Source of the DNA: Methanotrichaceae archaeon
Lineage (GTDB): Archaea > Halobacteriota > Methanosarcinia > Methanotrichales > Methanotrichaceae
Reading direction: 5' to 3'
DNA: 10,640 bases
NCBI GenBank assembly: GCA_013329455.1
Contig: DUKF01000098.1
Coordinates: 1 to 10,640 of the forward strand
A model generated the notes under the pieces. That model had not been told where the DNA came from. It saw only the letters and a list, made by a program, of their open reading frames with translations, and did not search any database. A program made the position numbers and the translations under genes. Of the stretch, positions 7,024 to 10,640 are shown piece by piece. How positions within the stretch are numbered: position 1 is the stretch's first letter; every line of letters starts with the position of its first letter.

Positions 7024-7517
7024 CAACTACCACCGCTCGATAGGCAGTTCTCTATCCCCTCTTTCATGATCCTGCGCTCCTTTGGAAGCTGCGACACGAG
7101 TTCGCCTCTTGAATATAAACCACACCCAAGAACCTCTCCCTGGTAAGATACCACCACATAACCGTCCTCAAGCTCCGCCTCCAAGCTCTGCCGTTCCCCG
7201 GCTATGAACTTTTCAGCCTGATCCGGGCCGAGGTCTACGGCGTTCTTGGTGGCGACGTGGCCGAATAGCTGGAGGGCGTAGGTGGTGGGCTTCCAGACCC
7301 TGCCCCGGACCGACATGAAACGAAGGCCCACCGACTCGCACCTCAGGTCCGGGATCTCGGGAAGACTGAAGATCCAGACGTTCCGACCCTTCCTGTAGAA
7401 GCTCGCGCCTTCGAAGATCGAGAGGGGAATCCCAAACCTGGATTCCCACATCTCTACCACTTCGGCCCAGTCCAGCGGCTGGAAGGGCGACCTATTCTTT
7501 AATGAGCTTTGCGACAA
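7023..7517 (-). CDS. PUA-like RNA-binding protein, RsmF C-terminal type (COG3270-like)
   Basis: A 164-residue stand-alone protein resembling the RNA-binding C-terminal domain fused to RsmF methyltransferases in bacteria. Supporting segments are the N-terminal WESRFGIPLSIFEGASFYRKG, a central ESVGLRFMSVRGRVWKPTT, and a final YVVVSYQGEVLGCGLYSRGEL strand pair typical of PUA-like folds. The start is TTG at 7517-7515: GGAGG stands 5 nt upstream and no ATG exists before the domain begins. This places the start 26 nt inside the upstream methyltransferase gene, and its stop overlaps the cofH start. Most likely it acts with the upstream methyltransferase in binding rRNA or tRNA. The partner role is inferred from gene order and from the fused bacterial architecture. 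Confidence 0.78.
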   Translation of the reverse strand: MSQSSLKNRSPFQPLDWAEVVEMWESRFGIPLSIFEGASFYRKGRNVWIFSLPEIPDLRCESVGLRFMSVRGRVWKPTTYALQLFGHVATKNAVDLGPDQAEKFIAGERQSLEAELEDGYVVVSYQGEVLGCGLYSRGELVSQLPKERRIMKEGIENCLSSGGS

Positions 7518-8388
7518 AGAATCCTCCGGTATCGTTCTGGTGAGGGTAGTACCTCGCGCATTTCTCCATCTCGTCTCCGAAAAGGGATCCGTTCCACTCC
7601 ACCAGGCCAGGGCAGCTTTCTAGACCCTTGACCAAGACCTTCTCCAGCCTAACCCGGCGGACTTGGTCCAAGGCCCAGGAGACGACGGCCTCGTTCTCTT
7701 CGGGGGCGAAGGTGCATGTGGAGTAGACCACCGTGCCACCGGGCTTTGCTAGCTCCATCGCCCTTTTGAGAAGGGGGCGCTGAAGACGCTGAAGGCCAAG
7801 GGAACGCTTCAGACTCCACCGGCCCAGGACCGACAGGTCTTTTCTCGCCATCCCCTGGCCTGTGCAAGGGGCGTCGACGAGAACCCTGTCAAACTTTTGG
7901 GATGGAAAACGGCGGCCGTCGTACCTCGTCACCACGACGTTGATTGCCCCTGCCCTCTCGCAGTTGGACCTGAGGGAGGCGACCCTGGTGTTGGCAGGAT
8001 CGTTTGCCACCAGAAGTCCCCGGTTCTCCATCATCGAGGCGATCTGGGTGGTCTTGCTCCCTGGAGCTGCGCACATGTCCAAGACCCTCTCTTCTGGTTT
8101 CGGGTCCAGGACGATGGGAGAGACCATCGATATCTCCTCTTGGACGTGGATGTGGCCCATCAGGTTCTCGATGAGGTTTCCCGGCTTTTCCAACTCAAGC
8201 TTGAGGCCGAGGTCGTACCAGGAAAAGGGTCGGCAAGGCACCTTCGCTGCCGTCAGGCGGAAGATGAGCCGATCCCGATCAGTCTTGAGGGTGTTGATTC
8301 TAGCGGTTACGGGAAGGGACCGACTCATCGCCTCCAGGAAACTTCCGAACTCCGGTACGATATCTCTGTACCTCTCCAGACCGTCCAT
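7492..8388 (-). CDS. NSUN/RsmF-family RNA (cytosine-5) methyltransferase
   Basis: SAM-dependent m5C methyltransferase of the NOL1/NOP2/Sun family, acting on rRNA or tRNA in the cytoplasm. In its 298 residues it shows the SAM loop DMCAAPGSKT (104-113), motif IV DAPCTGQG (172-179) with Cys175, and motif VI YSTCTFAPEENE (222-233) with Cys225. These are the two cysteines used in the family for product release and catalysis. The end RYYPHQNDTGGFFVAKL (279-295) is also a family mark. The usual C-terminal PUA domain is absent and is instead encoded by the next, overlapping gene. ATG 8388 has no SD. A TATA-like box about 28 nt upstream would place transcription almost at the start codon, so the mRNA may be leaderless. 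Whether the target is rRNA or a tRNA cannot be told from sequence. Confidence 0.92.
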   Translation of the reverse strand: MDGLERYRDIVPEFGSFLEAMSRSLPVTARINTLKTDRDRLIFRLTAAKVPCRPFSWYDLGLKLELEKPGNLIENLMGHIHVQEEISMVSPIVLDPKPEERVLDMCAAPGSKTTQIASMMENRGLLVANDPANTRVASLRSNCERAGAINVVVTRYDGRRFPSQKFDRVLVDAPCTGQGMARKDLSVLGRWSLKRSLGLQRLQRPLLKRAMELAKPGGTVVYSTCTFAPEENEAVVSWALDQVRRVRLEKVLVKGLESCPGLVEWNGSLFGDEMEKCARYYPHQNDTGGFFVAKLIKE

Positions 8389-8410
8389 GCGGCCGGAATT
8401 TTGCGGTTAT

Positions 8411-8420
8411 AGGATATATT
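8411..8420 (-). promoter_or_regulatory. TATA-like box of the methyltransferase-PUA-cofH operon
   Basis: AATATATCCT on the minus strand, preceded by a G/A stretch (GGTTGGG). Its centre is about 28 nt from the A of the ATG at 8388, the distance expected if transcription begins at or next to the start codon. Confidence 0.45.
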
Positions 8421-8493
8421 CCCAACCATTCGACCTTCTCGACCCCCTGAGCACAAAGAATTAATAGTCGGAATGATTTGTGGACAATGCGGC

Positions 8494-8513
8494 AAACTGT
8501 TTTACAGTTTTTC
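8494..8513 (+). promoter_or_regulatory. Small hairpin with T-run in the leader of the first TRAM gene
   Basis: AAACTG (8494-8499), a TTTTA loop and CAGTTT (8505-8510) followed by TT form a 6-bp stem with a U-rich flank, about 20 nt before the chosen start. It could be an operator or an RNA element. Its weak stem makes true termination there unlikely. Confidence 0.3.
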
Positions 8514-8515
8514 GC

Positions 8516-8538
8516 TAAGGACGGTGAAGTGTTTGTAC
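8516..8538 (+). promoter_or_regulatory. Translation start segment shared by both TRAM genes (copy 1)
   Basis: This 23-nt segment, from TAAGGACGGTGAAG through the TTG start and following TAC, recurs at 8789-8811 with a single mismatch. It contains an AAGGA and a GGTGA, the latter 5 nt from TTG. Identity drops sharply right after it in the coding part, which suggests selection on the ribosome-binding region itself. Confidence 0.5.
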
Positions 8539-8763
8539 GGTAATGATAGAGGTTCTTTCCGCGGTGACAGTTTCGCGCCCTCTGCGCCTGTTGAGACTGG
8601 GAAGGAGTATGATATAGAGATAGAGGACGTCGCAAAGAAGGGCGACGGAATTGCAAGGATCGAGGGTTTCGTGATATTCGTCCCGGACACCAAAGTTGGT
8701 GACCAGGTGACGGTCGTTATCGACAGAGTTATGCAGAGGTTTGCTATCGGCCATAAGGCCTGA
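8533..8763 (+). CDS. TRAM domain protein, first copy
   Basis: Small single-domain TRAM protein, predicted 76 residues, RNA-binding beta-barrel. In methanogens such free-standing TRAM proteins have been described as cold-related RNA chaperones. Key segments are SAPVETGKEYDIEIEDV, GDGIAR (37-42), GFVIFVP (45-51) and KVGDQV. The start is taken as TTG 8533, with GGTGA 5 nt upstream. An ATG at 8473 would add 20 residues (MICGQCGKLFYSF...) that look unlike the family and have no counterpart in the second copy beyond RTVK. With the TTG both copies are exactly 76 residues and begin MY. It is divergent from the methyltransferase operon and followed 42 nt later by its paralogue, probably in one transcript. 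Confidence 0.88.
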   Translation: MYGNDRGSFRGDSFAPSAPVETGKEYDIEIEDVAKKGDGIARIEGFVIFVPDTKVGDQVTVVIDRVMQRFAIGHKA

Positions 8764-8788
8764 ACCTCCAGATTATTCTCCATTTTGA

Positions 8789-8811
8789 TAAGGACGGTGA
8801 AGTTTTTGTAC
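8789..8811 (+). promoter_or_regulatory. Translation start segment shared by both TRAM genes (copy 2)
   Basis: Second copy of the segment at 8516-8538, differing at one base (T for G just before the TTG start). GGTGA lies 5 nt before TTG 8806. The matching layout decides the start codons of both TRAM genes. Confidence 0.5.
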
Positions 8812-9036
8812 AGAAGTGGTAGTAGGTCATTCGAAGACAACGATTTTGATAGCTCAGCTCCTGTCGAGGTCGGAAAAGAGTACGAAGTCGAGATTGAAGA
8901 CATCGCAAAACAGGGCGACGGGATCGCCAGGGTCGAGGGCTTCGTGATATTCGTCCCCGAGACGAAGGTCGGCGACCAAGTGACGATCATCATCGACAAA
9001 GTTATGCGAAGGTTCGCCATGGGCCACAAGGCCTGA
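8806..9036 (+). CDS. TRAM domain protein, second copy
   Basis: Tandem paralogue of the preceding gene, again 76 residues from TTG 8806. It shares EYEVEIEDIAKQGDGIARVEG, GFVIFVPETKVGDQV and the end FAMGHKA, with mostly conservative changes (V/I, K/Q, D/E). The N-terminal 15 residues (YRSGSRSFEDNDFDS) are the most diverged part and may set RNA preference or stability. A TTG at 8785 would add 7 residues but lacks an SD. The gene is followed after about 35 nt by a strong hairpin, so the TRAM pair forms a two-gene unit. Probable role is single-stranded RNA binding or chaperoning, inferred from the family. Confidence 0.9.
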   Translation: MYRSGSRSFEDNDFDSSAPVEVGKEYEVEIEDIAKQGDGIARVEGFVIFVPETKVGDQVTIIIDKVMRRFAMGHKA

Positions 9037-9070
9037 AGGCGAAAACGGCGGATCGTATCATCAAAAATAG

Positions 9071-9090
9071 TTCAGCCCAAAAGGGCTGAA
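9071..9090. terminator. Bidirectional hairpin terminator between the TRAM pair and mfnA
   Basis: TTCAGCCC (9071-9078), loop AAAA, GGGCTGAA (9083-9090) form a perfect 8-bp stem. Plus-strand reading continues into CCCCTTTATTTTCC. Minus-strand reading continues into CTATTTTTGATG. It lies between the converging TRAM and mfnA genes and can serve both. Confidence 0.7.
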
Positions 9091-9146
9091 AACCCCTTTA
9101 TTTTCCGGATTTAAGAGACGGGCACATCGCATCGAAGACGTCCGTT

Positions 9147-10280
9147 TCAGGCGTATCTTTTCAAAACCAATTCCAGGTCTGCCAGGAAAAGGTCGACGTT
9201 CTCAGAGGTCGTGTGAGGCATCAAGATCAGCCTGAGAGCCTGCGGGCTCCGGGTCGTCGAAACCCTCCAGCAGCACTCGAGGAGATCTGCCCTGACCTCC
9301 TCGGGATGATCCATCTTTAGGGTGACGACGTTCATCACCGGCTCGATGACGGGCTCGATGCCGATCTTCCTCACCCCAGCCACCATCTGCCTGGATAAGT
9401 CCATGCACCGATCGACGACCTTCGTAAATCCCTCTTTTCCGAGGAAGTTCATAACCGCCCAGATGGCGGCAGCAGACGCGCCGCTTCTCGTCCCCGTCAA
9501 GGCCTTGGGCCTTGCCATGGTGAGGTAGGGAGCATAGGCGGCCAGACGTTCCAGGTCCTCGGGATGCCTGAAGAGAAGGCCTCCGCCCGGGATCGTTGCC
9601 ATCCCCATCTTGTGAGGGTCGATGGTGATGGAGGTGACGCCCTCGGTCCTGAAATCCCATTTCCAGTCTCCCTTCAAAAAGGGGAGGACGAAGCCTCCGA
9701 AGGCGGCGTCGACGTGAAGGTGTATCCCGGAATCGAGGGCGAGCTTGCCCAGCCGATCGATGGGATCGACCTGGCCAAACTCCGTCGTCCCTGCGATCCC
9801 CACGAGAGATACGGTCTTCTCATCGATGAGGTCCTCGACAGAGTCTAAGTCCACTTTCAGGTCCTCGTCGAGATCCGCCTTCCTGATCTCGAGACGGAGG
9901 AGATCGCCTATCTTGTCGAAGGAGAAGTGGGCAGACTTCGGGACGACGATATTTCCGTCCCTGAAGTTGTGAGCGTTTCTCGCGGCCCGGATCGCCTGGA
10001 TGTTCGACTCGGTCCCCCCCGTCGAGAGGTAGCCAACGGCATTGGGATAGCCCAAAATCTCGGCCATCATCCTTACAACCTGCTGCTCCAGCTCGAAAGA
10101 TCCGGGAAATAGGCCCGGATCGCCGAGGTTAGTCTCCTGGAACTTTCGGTGCGCCTTCAGGGCTATCGGGTGGGGCAGGGTGCACATCGAAGAGAGGATC
10201 CGATCGTAGCTCAGATCCTTCGACCTCATCTTTTGAAGGCCCCTCATAACCTCTTCTTCGGATAGGCCCAGATCTCTCAA
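9147..10280 (-). CDS. mfnA: MfnA, archaeal PLP-dependent L-tyrosine (or L-aspartate) decarboxylase
   Basis: Group II PLP decarboxylase of archaea. In methanogens MfnA turns tyrosine into tyramine for the methanofuran side chain, and some relatives decarboxylate aspartate to beta-alanine for CoA. The 377-residue product matches the family length. PLP-site segments seen: STGGTESN (86-93), SAHFSFDK with H118, HVDAAFGG (189-196), and SITIDPHKMGMATIPGG with Schiff-base Lys224. Near the start, DLSYDRILSSMCTLPHPIA is a typical MfnA opening. The start is TTG 10280: AGAGGT lies 7 nt upstream, and a TATA-like element sits about 50 nt upstream. It stands alone between the hairpin at 9071 and ppsA, on the same strand as ppsA but with its own promoter. 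Substrate preference cannot be fixed from these motifs. Confidence 0.93.
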   Translation of the reverse strand: MRDLGLSEEEVMRGLQKMRSKDLSYDRILSSMCTLPHPIALKAHRKFQETNLGDPGLFPGSFELEQQVVRMMAEILGYPNAVGYLSTGGTESNIQAIRAARNAHNFRDGNIVVPKSAHFSFDKIGDLLRLEIRKADLDEDLKVDLDSVEDLIDEKTVSLVGIAGTTEFGQVDPIDRLGKLALDSGIHLHVDAAFGGFVLPFLKGDWKWDFRTEGVTSITIDPHKMGMATIPGGGLLFRHPEDLERLAAYAPYLTMARPKALTGTRSGASAAAIWAVMNFLGKEGFTKVVDRCMDLSRQMVAGVRKIGIEPVIEPVMNVVTLKMDHPEEVRADLLECCWRVSTTRSPQALRLILMPHTTSENVDLFLADLELVLKRYA

Positions 10281-10327
10281 ATCTCAAACCTCTGTCGCCT
10301 TATTTTGGCACTCGTCTCGAACGCTGA

Positions 10328-10337
10328 CCTTATAGAT
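10328..10337 (-). promoter_or_regulatory. TATA-like box of mfnA
   Basis: ATCTATAAGG on the minus strand, about 50 nt upstream of the TTG start. A transcript starting near 10305 would carry a leader of about 25 nt with the AGAGGT SD. It lies in the 86-bp gap after ppsA. Confidence 0.4.
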
Positions 10338-10366
10338 CGCACTTCTCGCTCCTGAGCCCTCAAAGA

Positions 10367-10640
10367 TCATTCCTCTCTGAGCGCCCTCAGCATGATGATC
10401 TTCTCGGCTCTGGCCACCGTCTCCCTGACTGTTGCAACGGCATCGATGTTGGCTGAGATGCTGGTGATCCCGATCTCGACGAGCCTCTTTGCCATCTCGG
10501 GGTAAGACCCCGCCTGGCCGCAGATCGAGGTTGTGACGCCGGCCTTGTTGCACCGCTCGACGACATACTCGATCAGCGTCATAACCGCCGGATGAAGCTC
10601 GGAATAGAGGTCGGCTACGTTCTCGTTGTTCCTGTCGACG
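10367..10640 (-). CDS. ppsA: Phosphoenolpyruvate synthase, C-terminal end (partial)
   Basis: Last 90 codons of PEP synthase, which makes PEP, AMP and phosphate from pyruvate, ATP and water and starts gluconeogenesis from acetate- or CO2-derived pyruvate. The TIM-barrel PEP-utilizer end is plain: VDRNNENVADLYSELHPAV, then TSICGQAGSYPEMAKRLVEIGI with the conserved CGQ cysteine, and ITSISANIDAV near the end. This matches PpsA better than pyruvate phosphate dikinase or PTS enzyme I, whose ends differ around the same loop. The start, swivelling His domain and ATP-grasp region lie beyond the right edge. It ends 86 bp upstream of mfnA on the same strand. Confidence 0.93.
   Translation of the reverse strand, partial: VDRNNENVADLYSELHPAVMTLIEYVVERCNKAGVTTSICGQAGSYPEMAKRLVEIGITSISANIDAVATVRETVARAEKIIMLRALREE

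Noticed and set aside
8473..8532. N-terminal extension of the first TRAM protein with a CxxC pair (MICGQCGK)
   Set aside because: It looks like a zinc ribbon start but has no SD, no second CxxC and no counterpart in the paralogue.

Overview
The window reads as a piece of a methanogenic archaeal chromosome, most like Methanothrix (Methanosaeta) or a relative in the Methanosarcinales. The basis is a tyrosine decarboxylase for methanofuran (mfnA), the F420 precursor enzyme CofH, a tandem pair of small methanogen-type TRAM proteins and an archaeal-style PEP synthase tail. Other archaeal traits are AT-rich promoters with TATA boxes, SD motifs of the GGAGGTGA type and frequent TTG starts. The genus is an inference; no 16S rRNA or mcr gene is present to settle it.

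Left part (1-3800) is gene-poor and looks eroded. It holds the N-terminal third of a FecE/BtuD-type ABC ATPase (cut by the window edge), a small three-helix membrane protein, and an in-frame chimera joining the start of a peptide/nickel-type solute-binding protein to the tail of an oligopeptide-type ABC ATPase. The chimera is best explained as the scar of a deletion that removed most of a five-gene transporter operon. Next come a secreted acidic DNRLRE-like protein, about 490 bp of AT-rich spacer, and a broken NifH-like gene with two offsetting frameshifts.

Middle part (3800-5950) holds two exported proteins transcribed toward each other: a cysteine-containing secreted protein of unknown function, and PstS, the phosphate-binding protein, standing without pstCAB. 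The pstS promoter carries two 13-bp direct repeats with a 16-bp period just upstream of its TATA-like box, a good candidate for a regulator site.

Right part (5950-10640) is compact and housekeeping in character. A minus-strand operon of overlapping genes encodes an NSUN/RsmF-type RNA m5C methyltransferase, a separate PUA-like protein matching the C-terminal domain of RsmF, and CofH. Divergent from it are two TRAM proteins that, from matched TTG starts, are both exactly 76 residues; a nearly identical 23-nt segment covers each start. A perfect 8-bp hairpin with U-rich flanks on both strands separates them from mfnA, and the C-terminus of PEP synthase (ppsA) enters from the right edge. CofH and MfnA both draw on tyrosine to build methanogenic coenzymes (F420 and methanofuran).

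I saw no tRNA, rRNA, CRISPR array or intact insertion sequence.
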